A DNA stretch of 64,000 nucleotides from Caenorhabditis remanei (taxonomy: Eukaryota; Nematoda; Chromadorea; Rhabditida; Rhabditidae), in contig NC_071333.1 of NCBI RefSeq assembly GCF_010183535.1, forward strand, positions 13,886,587 to 13,950,586. Reading direction: 5' to 3'. The notes under the pieces are model-generated. The model was given only the letters and a program-made list of their open reading frames with translations. It was not told where the DNA came from and did not search any database. Shown here in pieces: positions 36,201-48,137 of the stretch. The position numbers and the translations under genes are program-made. Every line of letters begins with the position of its first letter. The stretch's first letter is position 1.

Positions 36201-38939
36201 ATCACTTCTCGACGTTTCCTTATTGTATTAGCACCACCACCACCGCCGCCTGCTCTTTCCCTTATTTTTTCATTTCCTCTCATACCAATTTCCTTTCTTT
36301 TTATATATGTTACATCTGTTTAAGATATCCGTTCACTTCATTCCTCTCTGCTCTTTTTTGAAATTGTAACATCCTGTGACGGATCCTCTAAAATCCATTT
36401 TTTTTTCGTCTCAAAATTTTGTTTTGCTGGTGTTTTGTTACATTTGGGAAGAAGATGTAGTCATTCCAATGTTTGTCTGCTTCCTTTGGTGGGAGGGTGG
36501 GATTTGGCGTCAGATTAAAATTTTCGTCAGAGGGCATATTATCTGTCATCAATTCTTCCTAATCTCCGGTCAATTTGTTTCCATTCATTTTCATATTATC
36601 TCATTAGTCTGATAGACTGATAAGCATCCACCTACATTTTTTCTGTGTTTTCATCTTTTTCACTTTCAGGGTATGATAATGGAGGTCAAAGACATAGACA
36701 ACTACTGTGATCGAGGAATCCACCCAAACTCTTCCAATTATCTCACTGCTCCATTCGACGGACTCTGCCTACAGGTACTATATTTTCATATGAATACCGG
36801 AACCCTATCTAAATTATTATTTTAGAAATTTTTTTACCAACTGCAAGCATCTCTCCGAAGATTCAGTCAATGGGAAGAAGTCCTCTATACTACAGTATAC
36901 ATTGTCATATCTATCGCAGCAGTTATTGGAAACGGTTTGGTAATACTGGCAGTGATCAGAAAGAAAGCGATGAGGACTAACAGAAATGTGCTCATTCTCA
37001 ATTTGGCTTTATCAAATTTGGTTAGTTACTTGATTTATGAGACACAGACCAAATCATAGAAATTCTGATGTCTGATTAGTTTTTCTAGTTTTTCTAATTT
37101 CAGATTCTTGCCATCACGAACATCCCATTTCTCTGGCTTCCGTCCATCGACTTTGAATTTCCGTACTCTCGGTTCTTCTGCAAGTTTGCTAATGTTCTTC
37201 CTGGTAGTAACATCTACTGCTCAACATTGACTATTTCCGTCATGGCTATTGACAGGTAGGTAGTACTTTTAATACAATTTTTTAATAATCACATCTGAAT
37301 GTTGAATTGTGTGCTTGTTACTCTCTGATCGTAAAACTCTTCTGGGAATAGATTAGGATTCCTGCTTCCCGTAGTCTGTTCTTGAACTTTATCCTAGTAC
37401 ACTAGAACCACCAAAATTCTTGAAATGCTAAGTGGTAATTTTGTAGTCTGAAAACCCAAACACACACACAAAAACACAAGCATCAAAGCTCAAGTTTTCA
37501 GATACTACTCGGTGAAAAAGCTGAAAATGACATCTAACCGAAAACAGTGTTTCCATGCTGTTCTGGTCTCATTGGCTATCTGGGTGGCGTCATTCATTTT
37601 GTCACTGCCACTTCTTCTCTACTACGAAACTTCGATGCTCTACGTCATGAGAGTAAGTTTTAGATTGAGTTACGATATTTCGTAATAGAAGTGGCAGCTG
37701 GTTTTATCACAATTTTCTCCCTATTTGCAAAATTATATGAAAAAAAAATCAAATTTTTTCAGGAAATTCGTGTAGTAGATCAAAATGGGGAGGAAGTCAT
37801 TCGAAGTTATGGGTGGAGACAGTGTCGACTGGTTTCTGCTGGAAGACTTCCTGACATCACTCAAAGCATTCAACTGCTCATGTCAGTCCTTCAAGTTGCT
37901 TTCCTGTACATCGTCCCACTATTCGTTCTCTCCATCTTCAACGTGAAACTCACCAGATTTTTGAAAACCAACGCCAACAAAATGAGCAAGACTCGAGCTC
38001 CACCAAAACGTGATGATCGAGCTGACAGCAATCAAAATTCTTTGAAGAACAGTAGCAATCAGAACTCATCTCTCCGTTCGCCAACTTTACCTTCTGTTAG
38101 AAACGCAATTGTGGAGAGAAACACAACAAACAAGCGAACCAGCAGAACAACGTCTCTTCTAATCGCGATGGCTGGAAGCTATGCTGCTCTTTGGTTTCCA
38201 TTCACTCTTATCACATTCTTGATCGACTTCGAATTGGTTAACAATGTAAGTGCAAATAATCTCAAGGAATTTGATAGACAATATAAAAAGACTAAAAGTT
38301 TAGCTACATTTAGGTAAACTCTTTGTGTTATAGTTTGAAATATTAAAACACTGATTTTCCGCTTAAATAACATCGCTTCTAAATTTTCGAATGTAAAATT
38401 TGTTATAGTTCACAATTTAATCAAGCAATATCAAAGTAATTAAACATTTCCAGCAAGAATACGTCAACTTGGTAGAGCGCATTGACCAGACATGCAAGAT
38501 GGTATCCATGCTTTCAATCTGCGTCAACCCGTTCCTTTACGGATTCCTGAATACCAACTTCCGTCACGAGTTCTCTGACATCTATTATCGCTATCTCAGA
38601 TGTGATTCGAAAGATCAGCCTGCGGGTAGATTCCAACATGATGTATCTTCTATCGCGCATCATAGGTAATCCTTAGCTCATTGATTCATTTCTAATCTCT
38701 ATTCTACTTCAGGCAAGACTCCGTGTATAATGATGACACAACTCTTCTTACCACTGGGCGGCAAAGTCTAGTTAAGGATGGAGCATCTTCTCCTCGAGGG
38801 TAACACATTATTGATAGGCAACATTAATCATTATATCTCTATTTTCAGTTTTCGCTCAAGTATTCGTGTATGCTCCAGCCAGCTGATCGGAGATCGAATT
38901 GTGTTGGATGACGATATTGAGAAAGACAGCTTCGTTTAA
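30251..38939 (+). CDS. Neuropeptide-receptor-like class A GPCR (NPR type)
   Basis: Rhodopsin-family receptor, probably peptide-activated and neuronal. Exons: 30251-30301 (candidate first exon, [17 protein letters not shown]), 36670-36774, 36826-37020, 37104-37255, 37502-37652, 37763-38245, 38454-38665, 38713-38799, 38849-38939; all phases fit, giving about 507 residues. Without the remote exon, ATG 36673 gives 490. Receptor marks: [10 protein letters not shown] in TM1, Cys before TM3 and QC in the second outer loop, AIDRYYSV (DRY), Pro in TM5 (IVPLF), ALWFPF in TM6, and NPFLYGF (NPxxY). The third inner loop is long, Ser/Asn-rich and basic. The usual TM2 Asp (NLAxxD) is Asn here (NLALSNL). The N-terminus has a likely N-glycosylation NSS. 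Closest in feel to NPY/RFamide-like worm NPRs; I cannot assign which one. Confidence 0.88.
30684..30755 (-). tRNA. tRNA-Ala (AGC anticodon)
   Basis: The minus strand folds as a 72-nt cloverleaf. The acceptor stem GGGGGTA pairs with TACCTCC (one G-T wobble). The D arm contains GCTCAGTGGTAGAGC. The anticodon stem CTCCC/GGGAG encloses TTAGCAT (anticodon AGC at 30723-30721). The T arm is CTGGG-GTTCAAT-TCCCC-like with the box B core GGTTCAATTCC. There is no intron. A T6 run at 30678-30673 after the 3' end serves as the Pol III terminator. It lies antisense within the first GPCR intron. Confidence 0.97.
33795..33829. other. 35-nt hairpin in the GPCR intron
   Basis: TCAAAGTGTTCC and GGGACACTTTGA pair over 12 positions (one wobble) around an 11-nt AT-rich loop. 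Too short for a nematode pre-miRNA. It may be a chance fold or a MITE remnant. Confidence 0.35.
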
Positions 38940-40596
38940 CCCGTTCTCCCACTTTTCAATTTTAGTCTCTATATGCATGAACACTTGTATGAAAAGAACA
39001 AAAATGTCTTTACGTGTTTTGACGCTAGTTTTCTCCTTGATCTTTTTTTCAGTGTATGTATAAATACAGTTTTTTTGTGTATGAATATTTTTCTTAATTT
39101 ACGTGTACTTCATTTCGGGATCACAAAATGAAAAAACAAACATAATAAGACTTCCTAAAAACTTTCAGACAATTGGAGTACCCTGAGGACATAACACTTC
39201 AATTGTCTCTGACGAAAGTTGTTATGTATTATGAATCAATTAGTCAGCAAATCCGGAAAATTTAACTAAACTTGTGATGAATTTGTAAAAATGAAGCTCT
39301 TTGATTCTGAACAGATAACATATCAGGAGAGCTGTATGACAAACCGTCCAAACTGGTTACTGTGGATTCGCTGGATAATTTGGATCCGACATCCAGATTT
39401 TATCTGGAGGAAAACTACACGGTACTTTTATGGTACAAACCTTTTATAAATGAATTGATTCAAAACTTTTCAAATTAAAACTACAAGCTATTTCACTTGT
39501 ATTTGTTGAAAAAACTATGGTGTTCAGAAAAATAAATAATAAATTTGATTGAATTCCATCAGGACTATCTCAGTTTTTACGACATCAAAACTTCTGTATG
39601 GTAATAATGTGTTTTTTGTGTACTTTTAAAGACAAAATGCGATGCTATGAGAATGTTGAATATAAAAACTCTTTTTTTAGAAACATTGATTTGTATGTAT
39701 TGTTTCTTTTACAGCATCAGATTCTCATAGATGCTTGTTCTCTCCATCACTGTTTTAATAAACTTTACAGATAAACAAAAAGCGGATCGTCTGATGTCAC
39801 GGTCGGAAAGAAGAAAAAGAGCAAGAAAAAATTTGAAATCTTGATGGATCTGGTGCATTCCATTCCTTCCTATCCGTCTCGTTACTTTTGATGTCTTGCA
39901 AGACCATTATTATATTATTTTTTACGGCGTTATTTCCTAAGTTTCGGATTTTCAAATAAAAATTATATAATTCGAGCTATTTCCTGTACTCTCCTTAAGT
40001 TTCTGAACATCAAGAGATCAACGTATAGGTATTGATTTTTCCAGTTGAACATGAAAGTCTACCGATTTTGAACAACAGCTGAAACGAACAAAAAAACATT
40101 TCTCGCTCTCCAAATTTAACGAAAATTTCCAATCAAAAGAAACCAGCACTTTTTTTATTGTCAGACCGGAAAATGGTGCCAGATTCCATTCCATTCTAAT
40201 TTACACTTTTTTCCAATCTCACATTCTTTTCCGCTGCCCTCCAGCTCATTGGGTTCCTGCTGCAAATAAAATACTGACGTTTTCCTTTTCTCTCTTTCTG
40301 ATGAGATTAGGTTAGGAATACGGGCGGTATTGGTGTTTTCAGCCTGAAACACTGTTATGTGGTATTCGGAAATGGTGTCACTTTTTCTATAACAAGATTC
40401 TGAGGTTTTCCTGTCTTGTGATTCTATAATTGGCAACAAATCCTGCTTTCTTCTAATCTTCTCCCTAATAATATTATATACAGTACTCAAAAAGCTCAGT
40501 CTAATTTTTTCGGCGATTCATCGTATCTCTTAGTTTTATTCCGTTTTACTTCGGTGTTTTTCCGATTTCCAGGATATACGATATTTCGCTGAAACC
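38940..40596. other. GPCR 3' flank and intergenic region
   Basis: Mostly AT-rich. It contains an exon-like segment at 39315-39421 and AATAAA words near 39530. No full gene could be assembled. Confidence 0.45.
39315..39421 (+). other. Orphan exon-like segment (possible alternative GPCR 3' exon)
   Basis: An acceptor (TGAACAG) and a donor (G|GTACTTTT) bound a 107-nt open stretch with coding-like composition, reading NISGELYDKPSKLVTVDS then LDNLDPTSRFYLEENYT. It needs a phase-1 upstream donor. One exists inside the last GPCR exon (TCA-A|GTATTC), which would give an alternative receptor tail. Nothing in the sequence proves this use. Confidence 0.3.
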
Positions 40597-41383
40597 ATGT
40601 CACAGGACTTACGGTCTTTCTCCGTGAACGCTTGCCAGTTCACACTTCGTGCCACTCTACTTCTTTTCAGTTTGGCTGTTGTCTGCCTTTACGCAGCAAT
40701 TATTTACCTTGAACGTAAGTGGAAAAAAGTGAATTCCGGGACCCAACGTTTAAATATTGTAGACTCCTACCCAAGAATTGCACCTTACCATCGAAGAAAA
40801 TTGGTTTATGTCTGCTTCCCCGAAGAAGATAGTACTGTCACCTACTATATGGGAGTTATACGCAACATGGATATTGTTTTGAGCATTGCGCTCGCCATAC
40901 TCTGTGTGATTCTTGCGTGAGTTATTCAGTTACAGAACGGATGTAATCATTTCCAAATTTCAGTGCGACATCCTCGCTGCCGAGAGTTCACTGGCCAATA
41001 TTTTTCATCTCGCTCATCCGTTTCATTTTTGTATGTATCGAAATTGCTCACGTTTCTTCATTCACTGGAGGCAAATTTCTGCATGGAAAACATTGAAAAC
41101 ATAGAAACTCATTTCAGACACTCAATTGGATTTCATCCTCAGCGCCCGTCAAGGAATATGTAAAGTGAACGGAGATCAGATGGAAGCTTTTCATGCACTA
41201 ATCATTCTTTTTACCGTACGCTGTATTAAGGGATACATCACGATCAATATGTCCACACTCTGCTATGGAAACAGTATCTTGATTTATCTTTTTGGACTCA
41301 AATCTCCACCAGAGAATGTTGACGGAGAAGAAGAACATGAACTGGATGATTTCCCGGTGGATCGGACTCACCTTACTGTTTAA
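40597..41383 (+). CDS. Four-pass membrane protein, first of the cluster (unrecognised family)
   Basis: Exons 40597-40714, 40763-40916, 40964-41034 and 41118-41383 join to 202 residues. Intron 1 is 48 nt with no stop, so retention would add 16 residues. Four hydrophobic segments: TLLLFSLAVVCLYAAIIYL; MDIVLSIALAILCVILAATS; WPIFFISLIRFIFVY; and a fourth around ALIILFTVRCIKGYITI. The outer loop between segments 1 and 2 is charged with a Cys. The short acidic tail has SPPEN, which looks like a degraded PPxY, then EEEHELDDFP. A TTTCCAG acceptor precedes the ATG. Size and layout match the downstream PPxY genes, but I see no strong residue identity. Function unknown. Confidence 0.8.
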
Positions 41384-42416
41384 CCTATTTTTTATTGTCT
41401 AGACGCATATTGCTCCATGTTTAAACTTCTGCCATTTCAAGTAATAAACTTCACCTGCTTTTGCAACAGAATGAGAACTACACGTGAACAAATCGGTGGG
41501 GCCAAAGAATGAGTACAGGATGAACTATGACAATTAGTATTATGATTCAACTGCTTCAAAAAATTACGATGTTAGCATTTTGAAACCAACAGATTTTTGT
41601 GAGATGAAGAAACAATAAACTGCACAAACTGTGTTTTTTTTTACAATTTTGAGAGACAGCTAGGCAGAAGGGAAGAATGTTGAAAAGCTAACACGTGTCT
41701 CTCAATAGAATTTTTGACCAACACAAAAACGTTTTCAGTAGCTTTTTACACTTTGGTTTAAAAATATGTCAAATTTGAACTGCAGATTTTTTTCCAATTA
41801 GATTTTTCAGAATTTTCCAGAATTTTTTATAGCTTTTAAAAATGTAGCATCTCTCACTTTCCTCCATTCTTCATTTGTTATTCCCGAACGATACAAAAAA
41901 ATGTAACTGGTACATTTCACACGTTGACGTAATTTCCTATTACTCGTGCTACCAAGACATCATAATTTCTCTTTTTTGTTGCATGATGGGCCTGTCCTTT
42001 TCATAAATATGTCTCTGAACCCATGTTCAACAAATATTGGCTGCGACCCCTAACGTTTTTGTACATGTGTTCGACAGGACTATCTCGCAGCTGTTAGCTC
42101 TTCTCTACTTTCAAAGTGCGTTTCTTTCTTCATCATGACAAATTTTCTTCTTTCGATTAAACCACCACAAAAGAATTCTCTTGGGATCTCCTGTTTATGA
42201 GTTTGATTCAAAGAATCACAGAAAATCTTTTTCATTTTTCATCATTGCACGTGCTTGTTAGTAATATCAATTATCATCAATCCTTTCCTCATTCTTTTCA
42301 TTTTCATTATATCCAGCAGCTTTTCATTTAGTTTACTAACTTTTCGAATCGCTTTTCTTTCTATTATTTTTTTAAAGCAAGTATTTTCCAGAGACTTGAC
42401 AGGATCATAATAAAAA
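41384..42416. other. Intergenic, nothing recognised
   Basis: About 1 kb of AT-rich DNA with no supportable open frame, RNA or repeat structure beyond the flanking UTRs. Confidence 0.5.
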
Positions 42417-42942
42417 ATGAATCTCGCCGAACAAATTCCAACTGAGAGAATGGAGCAGCTTCAGGTATAATATGCTGATTTTTCAATACATCGTAAAAAT
42501 TTCAGATCGGAGTCTGGGAAAACCCAAACTCGGATATCTGCGAAGAAGATTTGGAAAACTTCGGATCAAAAGTCCCCGATAAATATCGTCGCCACCGAAC
42601 CTGGCAATGGATCCTCAGCTTGCCAGACCACTACACTCCGGTGCCGGAAAACGACCTCAAGGTGGGCTAGAAAGTTACAAAAGTAGTAAAAAAATCTGTT
42701 CTTAAAGTTCTACAATTTTTATAACTACAGTAATTTTGCAAAAATAAAACATTTTTGTAGATATTCAAAAGCAATGTTTATATATTTCTGATATACAGGC
42801 AGTCCGAGAGGCGCTAGCGGACAGTTCCGACGACAGCTTGGACTTCAATGATCACGGAAGTAACAACTCAAAAGAAGATTTCAACTATCCAGAATTTCAA
42901 GCTGATGTTCCAGAAGCCATCGATCAGGCGATCCAGCAATAA
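42417..42942 (+). CDS. Small acidic soluble protein, 115 residues, unrecognised
   Basis: Exons 42417-42464, 42506-42661 and 42799-42942 join in phase 0 throughout. The N-terminal half holds a compact conserved-looking segment, DLENFGSKVPDKYRRHRTW followed by QWILSLPDHYTPVPENDL. The C-terminal half is Asp/Ser/Glu-rich and probably unstructured. There is no signal peptide or membrane segment, so it is likely intracellular. It sits in front of the tandem membrane-gene pair, and its 3' flank (from about 42960) is where the duplicated unit begins. AATAAA lies at 43164-43169. I do not recognise the family and suggest no function. Confidence 0.75.
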
Positions 42943-44204
42943 ACTCACATATTCCAATCATTACCTTTGATAACCCTTTTGTATTTATCTCTCCCTCTTC
43001 TTCCCAACTATTCTCATATTCAATCTTTCACTTCTCTATAATTTCCAGCCCCTTGAGTATTTCCGAGGAGACTTGCCACTACGCAGCATGGACAATGTTC
43101 GGCGCGCATTGCTCTCCCATAATTGTGTCTCACTTTTTATGAATCGGTTGGCACTCGGCAATTAATAAATTTACTCAATATGGTTTTCTTCTTATTTAAA
43201 TCATTTTACCAGCATTCCACTAGTCAGTAGCTTTCAGCAATGTAGATGCTTCAGTTTGAAATGCCTTGAAAAAATATAAAAATCCACCTTCAGTTTTTAC
43301 TAAGAAACTGCTCCGAGAATCTTCAAGATATCTTTTTTCCACTGTCATCGAAACACCTCACGAAATGTGTTCACAATATGCTACAAAATTTCAATCAATA
43401 ACCCACCCCTGTTTGGCATAATCATAATTTTTGTCAACATGTGCAAGAAGCAGTTGATCATTTCAACTTTGCACTAATTGCACTTTTAATTTTTCGTTGT
43501 ATAACTCTCAACGTGCACTCTTATCCTTTGATATCATCTCTCTAGATTTCTTTTTCTTTTGGAAGGTAATTCTAATAAGCAAAGTGCAACTTCCAAATGT
43601 ACGGAAGCTATACCATCCATACTTTTGGATATAAAGTTTAATTGAATACAATTCACCTTGACCAATAATTGTCACAGACTGAAAAAAATATTTCTAAAAA
43701 AATCATCCAAGGCTATCATTATTTATCCCGTTCCTTTTTCTCACAAGCAATCCTCAAACCATTCTTTCTTATTGTTTGAAATTCTGTATCGTTAATCAGT
43801 GATTATCAATAACACGATAGAGTTCGAAAGATTTCCTATTCAAACTGTTTCTGATTGTCTGCTTCTCTTGTCGCTTCACCATTTAGCTTCTCGATTGGGT
43901 TCCACAAGTCTCGCCCACGGAAAGGGGAATTGTTTTACTCATCTTTTCCAGAAAAGTGTTTATCTGGTTACTGTATAAGCGCAAGCTATAAAAGTTGATC
44001 TATCTTTATCTTCTATTTCAAATTATCACAAACCTCCTAGCTTTTTTTTTGATCTTGTTACTCTCCTCTTACATATGTATTCCAATTAGCAAAACTGCAC
44101 ACAAACAAAATTTCAAAAGCGTAATTGACGAATAACCAGTTAGGCTCTCATCTCATTCTTTCTCTCAATTAATCACTAATCACGTCTTCGTTTATTTTTC
44201 AGAT
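42943..44204. other. 5' flank of the tandem membrane-gene pair, unit 1
   Basis: No gene. This flank is duplicated as 47340-49564. It contains the 208-bp conserved block at 43406-43613 and a single copy (about 43851-43935) of the GCTTCTCTTGTCGCTTCACC element that is triplicated in unit 2. Confidence 0.65.
43406..43613. repeat. 208-bp highly conserved noncoding block, unit 1
   Basis: It matches 47930-48137 at 204 of 208 bases with no gaps, although flanks and exons are more diverged. It contains several GTGCA/TGCAC words, some able to pair into two small hairpins. It may be a shared enhancer or an unannotated RNA. Confidence 0.75.
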
Positions 44205-47055
44205 ATGACACAAGACCCATTCTACAAGATGTCAGTGTTTTACCTAGGAGCTATATTTATTATATCTGGGATAGCGGCGCTTTCAAATTGTAAGTTACCG
44301 TTCAATTTGCTTTGGTCCCGTATATAGTTTCTAGAAAACGATGATTCTCTCATTTCTGGCAAGTACTTAATTTTTCATTTGAGGGGGCTGCCACGACGTG
44401 TCGAAGTTTATCCGAAATTGGAACTGTTCCAAATGGACATTCCAAGAAAAGGGACAAATTATGGAGAATTATGTGAGTTTTAAAGTTTTATCATAATCTG
44501 TGAAAAAACCACGTTTTTATTTTGAAGGCCTATGAAGGGTTCGTTTACGAATTCATCACCTCTGCAGCCTCCTTCTGTTTTATTCTGGCATTTCATGACC
44601 AATGCAAATCGTGTTCGACGGTCAAACAACTTCGAATGACGACTTTGGTATTCCTCGGTCTAAGCTTAATAGCAACGATCAGAATGCTACAAAAATATCT
44701 TTCAAACAAATGTGAATTTATTTGAACTTAACATGGAATGACTCCCGACTGGCTCCACAAAATTTGTGATTTTTTTGGCTCATTTGATAGATTCTGCAAG
44801 AAAAATGACCAATCTAAGAGCTTTTCCGGTGACTGGACCTAATTTTCGAGATTTTCAGATTTTTAGAAAATCAATTTTTTTCGATTTTTTTTCAAAAAAT
44901 TTTTTTATCATTTTTTTTCTCAATGTTCTCCTATCTGGCGAACAAAGCAAAAACAAGCGAAAAGTAGAAAATTTCATAGGCTTTTTGATAGGCTATGAAA
45001 ATTTTTTTGTTCATGTCCCTATTTTGACCAGACCCCCGAAAACTGAGAGGCAAAAAAAATAATTTTTTCTGTGAAGTCATTGCGTTGTTTTAAAATGCTT
45101 AAAAAAATAGAAGAACTTATGCAAACAAATTTTTTTAAAAAAAATTTGGGGGTAATCGCGAAAAAAAAAGAAATAAAATTTGTTGAAAATTTTGGTTTTT
45201 CAAGATTTTGATGGGTATAGGGAATATCTCATTTCTTTTGTTTATGCTCTGAAAACGTTAGTATATTCAAAGAAATTAATAACCACAAACTTTTTGAACC
45301 TGTATCAAGAAGTTTGAATGTTTCCTGATCAGTTTCCAATTCGTAGCAGAGGCTCAAAAAATGCATTCTTTTGAGGTGGTGAAAATTTCAAAAGCTTGCA
45401 ACGTGCTTTAAACGTCAGATAAACAACTGTTGCTGTGAAAACATACTCAAAATAGAAGATTCAACGAATTCGGACACTTTAAACAAAAATTTAAATTTTT
45501 AATTTTTTTGAAAATTTCAAAAGAGGGGACCACATGAAATTTTCATGAAAAATGAAAATTTTAAATTTTCGTTTAAAGTGACCGAATTTGTAAATTCTTC
45601 TATTTTGAGTATGTTTTCACAGCAACAGTTGTTTATCTGACGTTTAAAGCACGTTGCAAGCTTTTGAAATTTTCACCACCTCAAAAGAATGCATTTTTTG
45701 AGCCTCTGCTACGAATTGGAAACTGATCAGGAAACATTCAAACTTCATGATACAAGTTTTAAAAGTTTGTGGTTATTGATTTCTTCCAATATACTAACGT
45801 TTTCAGAGCTTAAACAGAAGAAATGACATATTCCCTATACCCATCAAAATCTTGAAAAACCAAAATTTTCAACAAAATTTATTTCTTTTTTTTTCGCGAT
45901 TACCCCCAAATTTTTTTAAAAAAAATTTGTTTGCATAAGTTCTTCTATTTTTTTAAGCATTTTAAAACAGCCCAACGACATCACAGAAAAAATTATTTTT
46001 TTTGACTCTCAGTTTTCGGGGGTCTGGTCAAAGTAGGAACATGACCAAAAAAATTTTCATAGCCTATCAAAAAGCCTATGCAATTTTCTACTTTTTACAT
46101 TTTTGCTTTGTTCGCCAAATGGGAGAACATTGAGAAAAAAAATGATGAAAAAAAAATTTTGAAAAAAAATTGAAAAATATTGATTTTCTAAAAATCTGAA
46201 AATTTCGAAAATTAGGTCCAGTCACCGGAAAAGCTCTTAGATTGATCATTTTTTTTGCAGAATCTATCAAATGAGCCAAAAAAATCACAAATTTTGTGGA
46301 GCCAGTCGGGAGTCATTCCATGTAAGTTTACTCGATATTTTTAATTTTTCAGCCGATTTCACTCCAGTTTTGATGCATTTTTCCGGAGAGGACTTGACCA
46401 GGGATATGAATTGTGACCAAGTCCCAAATCAAGTTCTCACGAGGTTCAATTTTCTGATGATAGTAGTTGTTATCCAACCAATTCAACTGATCTTGATTGT
46501 CACCGCTTTTGTTCATTTCTTGGTATTCTACTTGGAGCACAGGAACCAAACTGAACGCTTGCCTGAAGCAGGCAATGCTGCCCCTGTCAGTTTAGAGGTA
46601 CTGTTTTTAAGAAGACAACTTCAACTTTCTCAATTTTTATAGGACAACGCTAGTCTGAATGTGCAATTTTCTCCACGGCTCAACTTTTGGCCATTCGGAG
46701 CTCCGCCGCCACCGTATCAGGTATTTAAACATGGAAGTAAGACTCTTAGTCTTCAACTCAAATTATTTAAGGACCTGGAACTCGTGGAACGCACCGGAGA
46801 ATCTGATCCCGCTCCACCTTACACTGTCTACTTGAATCAAGAGGAACAGGTACAAAATAACGAAAAAATATACGTATATTCTACGAATACTTTCAGACTG
46901 CACGGCAAGAAATTCATATTCCTAGCATTGTGATTACGACTGTCACTGAAGAAGAGGAAAATGACCCTTCGGTCATCCCAGAAGTCTCCGAATCTCAAGA
47001 TTCAGTTCTTGCAGCGACCGAAGAAGAAAATACTGAGGAATGCACCGAATGCTGA
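44205..47055 (+). CDS. Four-pass membrane protein with PPPPY motif, tandem copy 1
   Basis: Exons 44205-44289, 44384-44472, 44528-44711, 46353-46597, 46643-46720, 46772-46849 and 46897-47055 join to 305 residues. A TTTTTCAG acceptor two bases before the ATG suggests trans-splicing. Hydrophobic segments lie near residues 8-27, 64-80, 95-110 and 153-180. The two loops expected outside carry Cys residues. The cytoplasmic-side tail has RLNFWPFGAPPPPYQ (PPxY at 223-226), a core for WW-domain binding, then acidic Glu-rich sequence ending ECTECC-like (CTEC). The paralogue at 49565 shares the full exon plan. Intron 3 is enlarged by a 1.6 kb foldback element. Role unknown; recruitment of a Nedd4-type ligase is inference from the PPxY. 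Confidence 0.87.
44731..46323. mobile_element. 1.6-kb foldback (palindromic) element in intron 3
   Basis: Two arms of roughly 750 bp are inverted copies around a short AT-rich centre near 45520. Ends are ACATGGAATGACTCCCGACT at 44731 and its inverse finishing at 46323. The paralogous intron (50065-50113) lacks it and resembles an empty site after GAGCTTA. No transposase is visible; frames in the arms mirror each other. As RNA it would form a very long hairpin inside the pre-mRNA. Confidence 0.85.
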
Positions 47056-47929
47056 TTCCTTTTTTCACTGCTTCAGATGTTTTATTGATGTCAATTAGAT
47101 AACTTCATCAATATTACCAGTCCACTCACTCATATATGTTCCAAACTTCTCCCCATTTCGACATTTCCGTTTATTGTGCTCCTCACATATCCTACTTGTC
47201 ACATTCTAACCTCTCTCATTGTCATCCCGCCTGACTATGACTTTTTTGCCATAGTCTCAAAAATTCAGAAACCTAAAATCGGGTACTTGTTTTCACTTTT
47301 GCCATCAATTTGAACGGTTTCTCACAAAAAATATTCAATGACTTCTCATTTCGGTGGTGACGTTTCCCCCTATTTCTTTCTATTCATTCCAATTATTCTC
47401 ATATCCCATATTTCACATCTCAATAATTTCCAGCCCTCGAATATCTACCCAAAAAGAAAGACAATAAACTGATAAAATGATTCTTCATGATCTATAGGCA
47501 AAAAATAAATATTCAAAACTGTATCAAGCAGTCTGCGTCTCCGTTCATCTTGGCCATCCGGATGGGTGCCGTGGGGTCTTGCCACGACGCTGCAAGGGCA
47601 ATGTTCCGGCTGCGCTTTTTTTTCTCCCATAATTTTGTCTCACTGTTTATGATTTGGTTGGCGCTCGGCGATTGATAAATTTACTCAAAATGGGTTTATT
47701 CTGTATTTCAATCATTTTACTAGTATTCCACATACTCGTTGGCAGGTTTTAGCAATATATAGATATTTCAACTTTTGTTGGCCTGAAAAAATAAAAATAG
47801 TCCGCCTTTATCTTTTCTAAGAAACTGGCCCGACAGTCTTTAAGGTGTTCATTTTTTTCCATTTCCATTGGAAAACCTCACGAAATCAGTTTACCAAATT
47901 TTAGCACGAGATATCAATTAATATCTCAA

Positions 47930-48137
47930 CCCCTGTTTGGCAGAATCATAATTTTTGTCAACATGTGCAAGAAGCAGTTGATCATTTCAACTTTGCACTA
48001 CTTGCACTTTTAATTTCTCGTTGTATAACTCTCAACGTGCACTCTTATCCTTTGATATCATCTCTCTAGATTTCTTTTTCTTTTGGAAGGTAATTCTAAT
48101 GAGCAAAGTGCAACTTCCAAATGTACGGAAGCTATAC
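47930..48137. repeat. 208-bp highly conserved noncoding block, unit 2
   Basis: Partner of 43406-43613 with four substitutions and no gaps. It lies about 1.4 kb upstream of the copy 2 start, compared with 0.6 kb in unit 1. Confidence 0.75.

Larger units (their letters stand above)
30302..36669 (+). other. Inferred 6.4 kb first intron of the GPCR gene
   Basis: Begins GTGAGTTC and ends CACTTTCAG. It holds an antisense tRNA-Ala gene and a 35-nt hairpin (33795-33829). The many short open frames look like noise. If the remote exon is not used, this is simply upstream promoter DNA. Confidence 0.55.
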
